A stretch of DNA of 64,000 nucleotides from Chondrosia reniformis. Taxonomy: Eukaryota > Porifera > Demospongiae > Chondrillida > Chondrillidae. Below the pieces are notes generated by a model. The model was not told the DNA's origin. It was given only the letters and a program-made list of their open reading frames with translations, and made no database searches. Below, piece after piece: positions 8,960 through 21,853 of the stretch. The stretch's first letter is position 1; each line of letters begins with the position of its first letter. The DNA is taken from positions 2,294,001 through 2,358,000 of the forward strand of contig OX359201.1 in NCBI GenBank assembly GCA_947172415.1. Direction: 5' to 3'. A program made the translations under genes and the position numbers.

Positions 8960-11900
8960 TCATGTACACTTTTCATACATAACTTCATTTGCACTGTCAG
9001 TTTTATCCTTTGTCATTGTAGAAGCATAAGCTGGGTTCTGTTGTAGATCTACACCAGCACTGTAGGGGAAAGAGAGGAAGTAGATATGACAATTAATGAT
9101 TGCAATAATATTACACATACTTTCATGTATGTATGTACGTATACCTATAGTAGTATTCTCTAAGTAGGGATGGCTTAAAATGCACTATAATACTACAGTA
9201 CCCTATTCAATGTATTATTGTCTTGGATGCATATCTTAATAGCAAATAGGCAGCCTTGGGTTTGAACACATTTGACATGAAGCAAGTTACTCTGAGGGGA
9301 CCAAAACAGCCAGGTGCTATTAGCACACCATTTTTAATTGAGTTTTGGTCTCTTTGACTGCAATATTATTTTGAGTTATCACCAAGAGAACTTTCTAAAT
9401 AAAATTTGACAAGTGTATGGTTCACTTAATTTCCATATATCCAATTCTGTATGATCAGTCTTTTTACATGCGTCATTGTCTTGTTTCATTATTTTTCCAG
9501 ATGTGCTAGTCACGGTTGCAGGCATCATCATCACTAATCCTATCTTCATTTTTTAAAAGTTTCTATTTTACTAGTATGCATATATACACACCATAATTGA
9601 ATTCTCACTTCTTAATTTTATTATATTTAAATTATTATATAATTTCTGCATCTACATAAATAATTGGATTCTTAAATTATATGTACGTATGTACTGTAAG
9701 TACATAACTTACTATTTATATTCATTCTTATTCTTATTTTCTTCATGATTGAATCTCTTCTTTGTACTTCTCATGATGAGGACAAATATCAAAACAGCAA
9801 CAATGGAGGTTAGTACTGCACCTCCAAAGAAACCTCCAACAACTCCACCAATAACTCCACCAACAACTCCACTAGTACAGTCACCATTGATTGATGCAGT
9901 AGACACTATTTGTTAATGTAATATACGTACGTACATTAAGAATACAAATCATTAAAAATACATTTTAAACCTTGATCCACATATACACAAATCTAGTGAC
10001 AATAGTGTAACTTATGAACAAACTACATAAATAATGCATAGTCAACATGCTCACTTTCATTAGCATTTAAGGCAAGTTCTACAGACTGAGACTTTCCAAC
10101 AGCATTCACTGCTACAAGTGTGATGTAATATGTAGCATCTTCCACAAGTTCTCTTAAGTTGAAGTGTGTGTTGTTAATTGTAATGGTAGTCACACTAGAA
10201 GTCTTGCCCATTGTATAACTCAATTCATACCAAGTAACTCCATCACATGTAGTTGGAGGTGACTCATACCATTCAATTACAGATGTTGTTGTTGCTTGTT
10301 CTGTCATTCCTCTCAACTCTGTTGGCTTATCTGGTGCTACACAGAATTGCAGAATATACAGATCATTGACATTACACAATAAATGATAAACATTCATCTC
10401 TGTGAATCAGTGAGGAGAGTGAAATATATGAATGTGGTTACTGATAAGATTATATACCTCTCTCTGTTCCCAAACAGATTTCTATGACATTTGATGGTTC
10501 AGACATTGTACCAGTATCAGTGTTAGCTGAGTTGACTGCCCTCACTCTCATGTAGTATGTAGGGAACTCTGGTCCTGTCCAGTTGTAGTGTGTTAAGCTA
10601 TTTTGGGTAAGTACAGTTCCACTGATTGTGGTAAAGGTACTGTTTGTAGTGTACTCAATCTCATAAGAAGTGATCACTCCATTTGGGTTAACAGGAGGTA
10701 TCCAGTTCAACTCAACTCCATTTTCAATATCTCTTGTAATTCTCAGAAGACGTGGAGGACTAGGAACTGAATAGAGACACAGATTTAGTTATGTAGTTAT
10801 AGTTTTAAACTAAACTCACTGTCATTTTCTGTTTTAACTGTCTTCTCTATGGGTTGACTGACTCCACTACCATCTGTAGCCCACACTCTAATAACGTATC
10901 TAGTTCCAGCTGTCAGATTGTTCAGAGTAACACTTGTACTGTCAGATCCACCCAACCTCATGTAGGTTGGTGTGACTGGTACTGAGAAGTCCAGTCTTTC
11001 ATAACTCATGTAATATCCAGAGCTTCCACTAACACTAGTCCAGCTGAGTGTAATGGAATGTTAAGTAAGTTGTGTCACTGAGAGTTCTTCAGTGGAAGTA
11101 AGAGAGGTAGTGTCTACAGCAAGATTATATATCAGTATGCATTCACTAAGGAATTTAAAGTCCTGTATAAAATTTTATAAGGGTTACTCTGTTAGCTATA
11201 TATATCTGTACATGTGCAGTTTTGATTATATATATTATATATCAACATGAAGTAAGATCTATATATAATAGTTATAGCCCATGGCCAAAGGCAAGGACTA
11301 CATACAGCGTAGCGTTGTGATAGCATTTAAACATCCAAGCAAAATGGACAAAAAATTAAAAGAAATTCTAGAAATTTGCTTCATATATCATATCGGCAAT
11401 TCATACTGTATAGTTATTTGCCGTTGCTAGGTGGTTGCAATTGATATGTGTATTGAGTGACTATAAAATTGCTATTTGTGACACTTTCCCTTCATACAGT
11501 GGATATATTGTATTGGAGAGCAAACATATCTAGTAAATAAGTAAATGACAATATCTATCAGTGTGATTCATACGTACAATCCTGAGTTCAAACGTAACTT
11601 AGCAACTATAGCAAAATTAGTCGGCACATCTTTCCCATCCTTTGATCAGCAAATAAATAACTTAATACACCCTCATGGGGGTGTTATAACTAATACATAA
11701 TATCATCTCGTTACCCTGTCAATGGAGGATATATAGATGTATAATTAATATGCGTGTGTTTACAAACTGTATATTGTGTACGTAGTTTTGTAAAAATTCA
11801 CATTCTACAATATTACATGAAAAATCATTCTACATGAATGCTAACCTGGATTGACAAACATTCCAAACCATGCTGTCCTCTGATTTCCTTGACAGTAGAA

Positions 11901-12954
11901 TTCTTCATTTGAAGGATTCATAGAAATTGACCTTGTTAACTGATTAAACCTACCTTGAGTGCTATAATATGATGTATAAGAGTGACCTGAGAAGGGCACT
12001 TCAGTTCCATTTCTATAATACCATGACACTTGACCTGCACCACTACTGTAACAATGGATACAATATCTACTATTCCCTTCTATTAATATTGGAGTTCCAT
12101 CAGTGACAAAACTGTTTCTTGGAAAGTAGCTGCCAGGATACTGTAAACTTGGTTTGTAATATATGGACAAACCAGCTGTAAACAAGCATATGTAAGTAAT
12201 GTGTGTGTATATGTCTATTTACAGAGTACACCATTATTATGTATATTAATAAATACCTATATATGCACAGTAACAATACATGTGTATGTAATACTTAGAA
12301 ATCGGTCTAAGGAATATAGAATAGATTATTTATAAGAATACAATACTGGCTTATTATATACGAGACCGTGCAACATCACATGGTCTGTTGATAAGAACAT
12401 ATAATTAATCTTCTCCATTAAGCCCACCAAGCATGATTCTAAATAATACCCATACAGCCTTAAGAATTACTAGAACATTAAAGTCCAACTTGCTTTATTA
12501 AAATGACAATCATACAAAGAAGTAAACAAACCTGTAACACTGATCCTGTGAGTATCACTCCCCAGTATCACTCAATCACTTCTATTAGATACACTACACT
12601 GGTAGTCTCCATTATCCCTCTCATGTACTATATCCACTACTACTGTGTTGTTGTACTGCCTCCTTGAACCACATTGTGATGGTTCTGATGGATTGTCACA
12701 AGTACTTCCACTAGCACATGTCCAGCTGTAAGTCACTTCACTTCCAAAAGGTACTCCAACCACTCTACACACCAAAACCACTGTTGTTCCTTGCTCCACT
12801 TCAGATATGTTTGGATAGGCGTCGATCTCAACTGTGAAACACAAATGCCATCGGATATTCTACAGTAGCTGTAATTTGTGATATATCTAACGCGTACTCT
12901 GTATAGCCCTTCTTACCTTGGATGTCGCCTGGTCGGGAAGAGCAAACTTGACCG
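8960..12954 (-). pseudogene. IFR2: Ig-FN3 receptor pseudogene, 5' end replaced by a LINE
   Basis: The exons align to IFR1 at 12917-12954 (partial), 12532-12831 (Ig1), 11846-12175 (Ig2), 10820-11113 (FN3-1), 10458-10766 (FN3-2), 10055-10336 (FN3-3), 9713-9905 (membrane) and 8960-9059 (tail). Splice sites are kept. The signal-peptide exon and promoter are gone: homology stops in the second exon and a LINE fragment follows. There are in-frame stops in Ig1 (12572-12574, TGA in place of a Gly codon) and in FN3-1 (11061-11063, TAA in place of a Gln codon). FN3-3 is three residues shorter than in IFR1. The membrane exon has a longer GVVGG repeat, and the tail keeps EYKY, NPAY and a C-terminal Tyr. 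It is unlikely to give a receptor. Confidence 0.85.
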
Positions 12955-14628
12955 TATGCCCCATGCAGCACTATACAAGAAGGCAAAAAGTTAAAAAAAT
13001 GTTTTAAAAGAACACATTTGCAAAACAGACAAACACATTAATAAATCAATTCAGTACAAAATGACAGTACTTATGTCTGACACTGGAACCTCTTGAACCA
13101 CATCTCCTCTATCATTCTCGCTACTCCTTCCTCTTTCGCTACCACTTGCAGTATGGATGCAGTCTTCAAACTGAATGTCTTCCTGCTGATCCACCTCCAC
13201 CCCTAATCTCTGTAACAACAAGAAGAGATCCTTTCATTCCTCTTTACACAGCTCACACTTTAGAATGAAGTGTTCTACATCTTCAATCCCTAGAACCGAA
13301 CACACAGGGCATGTTCTTTCTACTCTGGGTAGACCACTCCATCTTCCTGTCTCCTCCTTCAGCTCAGCTGTACCTCCCCTAAGCTTGGTCAGCATCCTTC
13401 TCAGCCTCTCGTTCCCTACATCCACATGCACAACTATGGCTCATATCTCCTCTTGCAATCTCCCTCATCACTTTAAGCTTTGGTTTCTTCTCCAGGTCAG
13501 CCTCCCATCTGGCCTTCACCACCCTCCAGACATTACAATCCATCATCTGCCCCCTCTCCCCTTCAGACATATTCCCCAACTCCATCCCTACTACATTTCC
13601 CCATCCAGTTCCTTTAGAGTCTTCCTAAGGTCAGCTAACCTTTTGATTGTACTTCCCTTCTCCTGAACTTCCTCAGCAGTGGACCTGATGAGTCTCTCTG
13701 GCTTCATCTGTAGCACCTTAAACCAGAAGCCCATGCATCTTTTCTTAGCTGCCCAATCCACAGGTAGCAGATCCATCTCCATCTCCAAAGATGTTCTAGG
13801 ATGAAGTCTGTTGGTTCCCAGAAATACCCTGAACCCTTCAGTTGTACCTGCTCCACCGCCTGAATTTGCCTACAGCACCCCCATACCTCAGCTTCATATA
13901 GAAACACTGACTCGTGAGTCCACCAGCATTCCCATCAACTTTCTATAGGCAGCACCTTTCAGAGCCACACAGTACTGCCGACATCTTCTCAGCCAAGCTC
14001 CCAAAGCTCTATCCCCTGACTTCACCCTATCCACTACCAGTCCCTTCATGTCCAATGTCTCATTCAGCACACAGCCTAGGTACTTGTAATGTTCAACCAT
14101 ACTAATTTCCTCACTCCCCACTTTAAAGACAGTGTCTAATCTTGGGACTCTTACCCTTCTAAAATGCATGATCCCACAATTTGAGACATTTACCTTCACT
14201 GCCCATAGCCTACACCACTCCTACAGAGTTTCCAGGCCTTTACTTAAAGCTGCCTCATCATCTGCCAGAATCACCATGTCATCAGCATAGAGCAGAGCTG
14301 GTACAAGCCTTTCCCCACAGGTCCCCCCACCCCTTGCTCCTTAATTCCTCAGTCCAACTGTTGATGTATAACGAGAACAGGATTGGTGATAGGACACATC
14401 CTTGTCTCAAACTCCTCGTGACCCTGAATGGACTGCTCAATTCCTCCCCCACCCTAACTCGACAAGTCACCTCCTCATAGGCTGCCTTAAGGAAAGACAC
14501 AGTCCTGCCTGATATGACCTTCATCTCTAAGACACTCCAGAGTTGCTGTTGATCAATCCTGTCGTAGGTCTTGCTAAAATCAATGAATGCTCCAAACATG
14601 TCCCTACTTCTTTCTGCCACCTATAGTT
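12955..14628 (-). mobile_element. 5'-truncated non-LTR retrotransposon (LINE), broken
   Basis: Minus-strand pieces show reverse transcriptase signatures: FGAFIDFSKTYDRID and LRQGCVLSPILFSLYIN (about 14400-14600), YADDMVILADDEAAL (about 14240-14285, the catalytic YADD box), a YLGCVLNE block, and a C-terminal CPVCSVLGIEDVEHFI-x-KC zinc-finger-like motif (about 13260-13315). They lie in different frames, so there are several frameshifts. The N-terminal endonuclease part is missing. Base composition is clearly richer in GC than the surroundings. Compared with IFR5, about 0.9 kb of host DNA, including the IFR2 signal exon, is absent at this site, so insertion was accompanied or followed by a deletion. 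Confidence 0.85.
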
Positions 14629-15739
14629 TTAGAGAAGATTTATAAGTGGGTTGGGATGTAATATAAACTTACTGTGTGGTTTTACAGTTCATGTATATCC
14701 ACCTATGCATATATGTAGTTGGGAGATGTCCTGTGAGATGTGGCCACTCTGATCAAAGTGTGCCAGAGTTGTGCTGAATGTATGACTTGAACACACAACA
14801 GCTCTAAATAGCTAGTATGTATGTGTATGCATATATAACCAATATTAGCTAGGAGTATGATATTAGCTACATATTTGTATACTACCTATATACATATTTG
14901 ATTTATTGCTATATACATGCATTATTAAATTTTTGCTAAGAAATATTTTACTTTAGTATCTATTCTCAGATTGCCATTCCTCAGCAATAGTTAGTGTATA
15001 TATGCCTTTGATATGGTTTAGCCTTAATATGTATAAAGATCAAATTCTATACATGTATATGTATATGTAATATTTTTACAATATTTATTATTTTATTTAT
15101 TATGTCATACTCATAATATATACGTATGGTATACTGTACATCAAATATTCAGCTATAGAATATCCCTCTGTATAACTAGATAAGGTTTTAACTGACTATA
15201 TATACAGCAAATGTTTATAACACAGGCCAACTATTCATTACCTACTCTTAATATTATTACGTATATATGTATCTATTGCTATCATCACTTGACAGATCAT
15301 TGAAATTTTAAAATATAGTTTACATTTTAACAGATACTCTTACTTACGGAAACTGCAGCTGGACATTTTTTCTGATGCAGTACTTCCATTCACATGCACA
15401 TGGTCAAATAAATTCCATTAATATATAATAATAATAAAAATACTATAAATAGCTTTGCATACTATAAATAGCTTTGCATCTTTATATATACCACATACAT
15501 ATAACACAGATTCATCACACCAATACGTATGTAGTCAATAAGGCTTAGCAACGATTTCTGTTTGTCATACTCATAATATATACGTATATAATATAAAAGT
15601 CAAAACATTTCAGCATAACTAATCAATGTTCATATGCATGTTCGTATATTGAGAAATCATAATACGTATATAATACCATGGAAGGTCCTCATACACAATT
15701 AATGGATAATTCACAAAGTTGATCATGCACTGCTGCATG
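14629..15739. other. Spacer between IFR2 and 7TM-1, no gene seen
   Basis: Host sequence resumes at about 14629 with ttataagtgggttgggatgt, which matches the upstream region of IFR5 at 30971. The conserved block (gttgggagatgtcctg) follows at about 14720. The rest is AT-rich spacer shared with 21060-21850 and 31140-31950. I see no coding sequence or RNA gene. Confidence 0.6.
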
Positions 15740-16590
15740 GACAAAGTATATAGTGTTTCCCTTCTTCCTCTCTCTCTTGCATTTACAAGTACATATGTAG
15801 CAGATCTTCTGATGAAGTGGCTGAAAATATAGCAAAATGAGAAGAGAGGTTGGAAAGAGGGAAAAAACGCAAGCCAACCTTCAGCTGTTAACACTATGTC
15901 CTCTAAAAGTGCTACTTCAGCACTATCTCCTCAGGCAAAGCTTCAGTAATGAATATATACTGGAACAATTTATTACCAATTACAAGGAACAGAGTAAACC
16001 TTACAAGAGCCTTTTGTGACTTTAAGTCACCCGAAATGCTTCTGTGTCTTATGTAGAGGCACGACAATATGAGAATAACAATTGTCACTGCATAACTTAA
16101 AATGCCATAAAGGAAGAAGCACATTATTAGAAAAGGAAGTCCACCTTCATCATCCAGAGTAGGTGAACAGGTAACATTCTTGGCAATTGTAATAGTAATA
16201 ACCTGGGGACTCCAAACCACTGCATTTAATGATTATATTAATAATCCATATCACACAAACAGTCAGCACTACATACCTCAGTACTACTCCATTGTGGCCA
16301 TACCTTACAAACAGGAACACTACCACAGTGAAAACTGCCATAAATGAGAATCTGCAAGCTCCTCCACTTAATTAAGTACATCCGAGTAAAGATGCAACAA
16401 AGGTGTTCTGAAGGTTTGAGAGGTTGAGCATCAGAAGACGTACATGTACAGGCTTTAGAAAAGTAGACTCTCTTAGAATCATAAGCTGGACAAATTCAAA
16501 AAGTATGCCAGGAATAAGGAGAACTATCAATTCAACCAAAGAACCAACTCTGAACCTTTCCTGATAGGGACTAGAGAGATTTGCATTCAT
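15740..16590 (-). pseudogene. 7TM-1: decayed 7TM receptor
   Basis: This aligns along most of its length with 7TM-2. The expected start codon is at 16590 (MNANLSSPYQERFRVGSL). A deletion removes most of TM2 and the following loop, joining LLMLN to the segment before the TM3 cysteine. Further indels break the frame at least twice more: near 16220-16240 (end of TM4) and in the TM6 region near 15912-15960. The homologue of the FVRYGHN motif is still readable. It is a pseudogene of the 7TM family, paired by position with IFR2 and IFR1. Confidence 0.8.
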
Positions 16591-17467
16591 ATTTAGACTA
16601 CGTACGTATATGAAGATCCACTTCATATACATATATATATGCATTGATCAGAGGATGAGGTATATTGTATATACCAAATTTAATAGTTTTAAGGTAAGAA
16701 CAATTTTAGGAGTTCAGAATAGATAATAGGTATACAATCATACATATAGAATGTCTAGTTTATCTCTTTACATGTGTGCCTTCCTTAGTATAGTCAAATT
16801 ATAACCTGGTAAACAGTCTCACTGAATAATGAAAGAGTTACAAGTCCAAATCCTCAAATAAACCCATTTTATATAATACCTAATCCCAGACTATATATGC
16901 TCAATAAAGTCTAGTATATATGTGTGCATGTATAGTTCATTAAACATTAATTTTAGTAAATGGCAATCGAAAAGTAACCTTAATGTTTAGCTTTTAGTAG
17001 TTTTGGTTAAGTGTGTGATTACTATAGTTCACTAACAGAATTAAGGCATTTCATTGCCACTAAATTAAAGTGTCTTTTAAGTGTGAATGCACATTCAAAA
17101 GTGACAAAGTGACAAAGTAAATATATACATACAATTATTTTTCTCGTTATATTCCATTGAAAATAATGAGTATTGTATTGCTGTGATCTTCAAATAATTC
17201 ATGATACCAATGAATCAACAAATTGAGCAGGCATGAAAAAGTCATTATATAGGTTTTTAAATATATATAATACATATGTTTAACCCTGCAAGATTGGCTA
17301 AGATATATTAAAATACGTATAATGTAGAAATTAGCCAAAATAACATCTTTTTAACATATATGTATATAGTTTCAACAACAAGAAAAATTAACAATCTGAG
17401 AATACAGATTATTAGAGCTTAAAACAGTTGTTTTTAACAGTAATTACTTAGTACATAATACACAGTG
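16591..17467. other. Spacer between 7TM-1 and IFR3
   Basis: AT-rich spacer of the type found between every 7TM gene and the IFR gene to its right. Shared words include ggcaatcgaaaagtaa and ggcatttcattg, with related copies at about 235, 23190, 33075, 42275 and 62760. It could hold the 7TM promoter and the IFR 3' flank. No coding sequence is supported. Confidence 0.5.
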
Positions 17468-20400
17468 TTATGCACACTTTTCATACACAACTTCATTTGC
17501 ACTGTCAGTTTTATCCTTTGTCATTGTAGAAGCATAAGCTGGGTTATGTTGTAGATCTACGCCAGCACTGTAGGGGAAACAGAGGAAGTAGATATGACAA
17601 TTAATAATTGCAATAATATTATACATACTTTCGTGTATGTATGTATATATGTATACCTATAGTAGTATTCTCTACGTACGTAGGGATGGCTTAAAAATAC
17701 TACTACAGTACCTTATTCAATGTTTTATTGTTTTGGATGCATATCTTAATAGCGAATAGGCAGCATTGGGTTTGAACACACTTAACATGAAGCAAGTTAG
17801 TTCTGAGGGAACCAAAACAACTAAAAAAGGCAGGTGCCATTAGCACACCATTTTTAATTAGGAGTTTTGATCTCTTTAACCGCAAAATTATTTTGAGTTA
17901 TCACCAAGAAAACTTTCTAAATAAAATTTGATGTGCTAGTCACGGTTGCAGGCATCATCATCACTAATCCTATCTTCATTTTTTAATGTTTTGATTTTAC
18001 TAGTATATATGTATATACACACCATAATTGAATTCTCACGTCTTAAATTTTCTATCATTTCTGCATGTACATAACTTACTACTTATATTCATTCTTATTC
18101 TTATTTTCTTTATGATTAAATCTCTTCTTTGTACTTCTCATGATGAGGACAAATATCACAACAGCAATGACAGAGGTTAGTACTACACCTCCAAAGAAAC
18201 CACCAACAACTCCACCAACAACTCCACCAACAACTCCAATTGTACAGTCACCATTGATTGATGGAGCAGACACTATTTGTTAATGCAATATTAAGAATAC
18301 ATTTTAAACCTTCATCCACAAATCTAGCAGTTATTATAGTGTAACTAATGAACAAAATATATAATGCATAGTCAACTTGCTCACTTTCATTATCATTTAA
18401 GACAAGTTCTATTGTTACAGAATGAGACTTTCCAACAGCATTCACTGCTACTAGTTTGATGTAATATGTAGCATCTTCCACAAGTTCTGTTAACTTGTAG
18501 TGTGTGTTGTAAGTTGTAATTTTAGTCACACTGCAAGTGAACGTCTTGTCCATTGTATAACTCAATTTATACCAAGTCACTCCATCACATGTAGTTGGAG
18601 GTGACTCATCCCATTCAATGTAGACAGATGTTGTTGTTGCTTGTTCTGTCATTTCTCTCAATCGTATTGGCTCACCTGGTGCTATATAGAATAAAGTATA
18701 TGGAATAATTTATTCAGATACATTGTGATTCATAGAATGGAAAGCATATAAACAGTCACCTCTATAGTATTATCATTATTACAAAGCCTACAATAGTATA
18801 TGTTTGGTCCTTAATTGATTCCAAAGCAATTAAGTTTAATGCAATTAACAAATGATAATATACATTGACCCATTGACATCATATGACACTGATACTATGT
18901 TTACATACGACACTATTACCTTAAATAATTACTTTAAAAGATTTACAGTGTATAAATAATTACTTAATTAGTAAGATTATGATATATTAGTGAACATGTC
19001 AAAGTCACAACACATGCAAATAAAGTCAGTGAATGTGGTTGTTGATATGATTATATACCTCTCTCTGTTCCCAAACACAGTTCTATGACTTTTGATGGCT
19101 CAGACAATGTACCAGTATCAGTGTTAGCTGAGTTGACTGCCCTCACTCTCATGTAGTGTGTAGGGAACTCTGGTCCTGTCCAGTTGTAATGTGTTAAGTT
19201 ATTTTGGGTAAGTGCAGTTCCACTGATTGTGGTAAAGTTACTGTTTGTAGTGTACTCAATCTCATAAGCATTAATCACTCCATTTGGGTTAACAGGAGGT
19301 AGCCAGTTCAACTCAATTCCATTTTCAATATCTCTTGTAATTCTCAGCAGACGTGGAGGACTAGGAACTGAATATAGATACAGATTCAGTGATGTAGTTA
19401 TAGTTTTAAACTAAACTCACTGTCATCTACTGTTTTAATTGTCTTCTCTATGGGTTGACTGACTCCACTACCATCTGTAGCCCACACTCTAATCATGTAT
19501 CTACTTCCAGCTGTCAGCTTGTTCAGAGTAACACTTGTACTGTCAGATCCACCCAACCTCATGTAGGTTGGTGTGACTGGTACTGAGAAGTCCAGTCTTT
19601 CATAACTGATGTAATATCCAGAGCTTCCACTAACACTAGTCCAGCTGAGTGTAATGGATTGTTGCGTGAGTTGTGTCACTGACAGGTCTTCAGTGGAGGA
19701 GAGAGAGGTAGTGTCTACAGCAAGATTGTAAGATTATACATATTATATATCAACAAACGTGTAAACGTGTAAGGGGGAATACAAGTAAATAAAAAATGAT
19801 GTTAGAAGTAGGAATGGCAGTGTTCACTAATACATTTGCAAAAAGTATTGAAACAAGACAGTGATTATATGATAAGATACAGAAGTTGCATATAAACTGA
19901 AATTTAAGTAACTTAACCATACACCTCTGTGATTGGGCACATCATTCCTACTTCAGCTTGGTGTAAGTTACTTAAATTTCAGTTTATATGCAACTTCTGT
20001 AATATTAGCCTTATCATATAATCACTGTCTGTGGCAGCATACCAAGACCAAAATAGCTAGTAAACATTTTAACAGAAATTTGTTTCAGGGTCTAAAGAAA
20101 TCATGACAACTCAGAAAAAGGAATGCATAAGATTTCCTGCATTAACTTGTTAATGCCATTAATCAGCAATTCATACTGTATATGGTAGTTATTTTGCCGT
20201 TGCTAGGTGGTTGCTATGTTTATTGAGTGACTATAAAATTGCTATTTGTAACATTTTCCCTTCAGAGAGCAGTTATATCGTATTGGAGAGCAAAACTATC
20301 TAATAAATAAATGACAATATCTAATCAGGTTTAGCTGATTCAATCAATAGCAATAACACACACATATGTATAACCTCGAGTTTAAATGTAACTTAGGAAC

Positions 20401-20891
20401 GCTAGCAAAATTAGTCGTCACTCCTTTCCCACTCTTTAATCAGCAAATAAATAACTTAAAACACCCTCATGGGGGTGATATAACTAATACATAATCCATC
20501 AATATCATCTCGTTACCCTGGCAATGGAAGATATATGGATTTATAATTAATATGGCTACATGTGTTTACAAACTGTGAATTGTGTAGTTTTGTAAAAATA
20601 CACATTCTGCAATATTACATGAAAAAACATTCTACATAATGCTAACTTGGATTGACAAACATTCCAAACCATGCTGTCCTCTGATTTCCTTTACAGTAGA
20701 ATTCTTCATTTGAATTCATAGAAATTATTCTTGTTAACTGATTAAACTTATATTCAGTTCTATAATATGATGAATAAGAGTGACCTGAGAAGGGTGGTTT
20801 AGTTCTATTTCTATAATACCATGACACTTGACTTGCACCACTACTGTGACAATTGATATAATATCTATTATTCCCTTCCACTAATATTGGA
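17468..20891 (-). pseudogene. IFR3: N-terminally truncated Ig-FN3 receptor
   Basis: The exons present are Ig2 (20647-20891, incomplete), FN3-1 (19421-19714), FN3-2 (19059-19367), FN3-3 (18385-18681), membrane (18080-18272) and tail (17468-17567), all open and with normal splice sites. Ig2 breaks off after the ILVEG region and runs into a probable Tigger-type transposon end (20892-21057). Ig1 and both signal-peptide exons are gone. FN3-3 is two residues longer than in IFR1 (VTIELV). The tail keeps EYKY, NPAY and VVYEKCA. Without a signal peptide it cannot make a normal surface receptor, although its three FN3 exons look recently functional. Confidence 0.85.
19857..20029. mobile_element. MITE-like inverted-repeat element in IFR3 intron
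   Basis: Two arms of about 60-66 bp (19857-19915 and 19964-20029) are inverted copies, each containing gacagtgattatatgataag-like and gcatataaactgaaattt-like stretches. They are separated by a loop of about 48 bp. It lies in the FN3-1/Ig2 intron of IFR3 and is absent from the same intron of the other copies. No coding sequence is present. A clear target-site duplication was not identified. Confidence 0.7.
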
Positions 20892-21057
20892 TTGCATTGG
20901 ATGTCAATGTACTACAAAAAAAAACGAACAAACGACTTAGAGCTATAGACATTCCATCTATAATTTACCGTGACGAGTATGGATACGATGCGTATCTTTT
21001 TTATACCGAAATTCGGTTATAACGAAAAGAAGTTCGTTATATCCGTGCTCTATACTG
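20892..21057. mobile_element. Probable Tigger/pogo-type transposon end
   Basis: The right end, read on the minus strand, starts cagtatagagcacggatata next to TA and continues with TATAACGAA and TTATAACCGAA words. This is typical of Tigger-like terminal repeats. The left boundary is the point where IFR3 Ig2 homology stops. Only about 165 bp remain and no transposase is seen. It marks the breakpoint that removed the IFR3 N-terminus. Confidence 0.5.
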
Positions 21058-21853
21058 TATATAACCAATATTAGCTAGGAGTATATTAGCTACTTATTTG
21101 TATATACTTATTTGATTTATTGCTACATATTTGAATTTTTGTTAAGAAATATTTTACTTGAGTATCTATTCTGCAATTCCTTAGTGTATGCCTTTGATAT
21201 GGTTGAGCCTTGATATGTATACAGATCAAACACTCCACATGTATATGTAATATTTTTACGATATTTAATGTGCAATACTGTACATCAATTATTCAGCTAT
21301 GGAATATCCCTCTGTATAACTAAATAAGGGTTTAACTGAGTATATCAATCAATCAATCAATATCATGATTATATATACAGCAAATGTTTATAACACTAGC
21401 CAACTATTAATTTACCTGCACTTAATATTATTACATATATATCTATTGCTATCATCAGCTTTATAATTATGAGTACTTGACAGATTATTGAAATTTTTAA
21501 TAGTTTACATTTTAGCAGATACTCTTACGTATATAAACTGCAGCTGGACATTTTTTCTGATGCAGTACTTCCATTCACATGTACATGGTAAAATAAATTT
21601 CATTAATATACTATATTAGAAATACTATAAAAAGCATTGCATCTTCATCACACCAATACATATATAGATATCTTAGCAACAATATCTGTTTGTCATAACC
21701 ATATATAATATAAAAGTCAAAACATTTCAGCATAACTACTCAATGTTCATATGCATGCTCGTATATTACTGAGGATATAGAGAAATCATAATACGTATAA
21801 TGATATATAATACCATGCTCACACACATGTAATGGATAACTTCACAAAGTTGA
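21058..21853. other. Spacer 3' of 7TM-2, no gene seen
   Basis: AT-rich spacer homologous to 14825-15740 and 31140-31950. It contains a short (aatc)n run near 21346. No reading frame or RNA gene is supported. Confidence 0.5.

Noticed and set aside
9480-9545. Possible extra exon between membrane and tail exons (recurring cagatgtgctagtcacggtt stretch)
   Set aside because: It recurs only as part of the conserved intron. Direct splicing of the membrane exon to the tail keeps the frame in all intact copies, and no consistent open phase-2 exon exists here.
13265-14480. Plus-strand open frames within 13265-14480
   Set aside because: They are reverse-strand shadows of the LINE reverse transcriptase, with low-complexity Pro/Ser/His content.
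12955-14628. Possible LTR retroelement
   Set aside because: No terminal direct repeats, protease, integrase or RNase H pattern. The reverse transcriptase blocks and the C-terminal zinc-finger motif fit a non-LTR element. No LTR or viral element was recognised elsewhere in the window.
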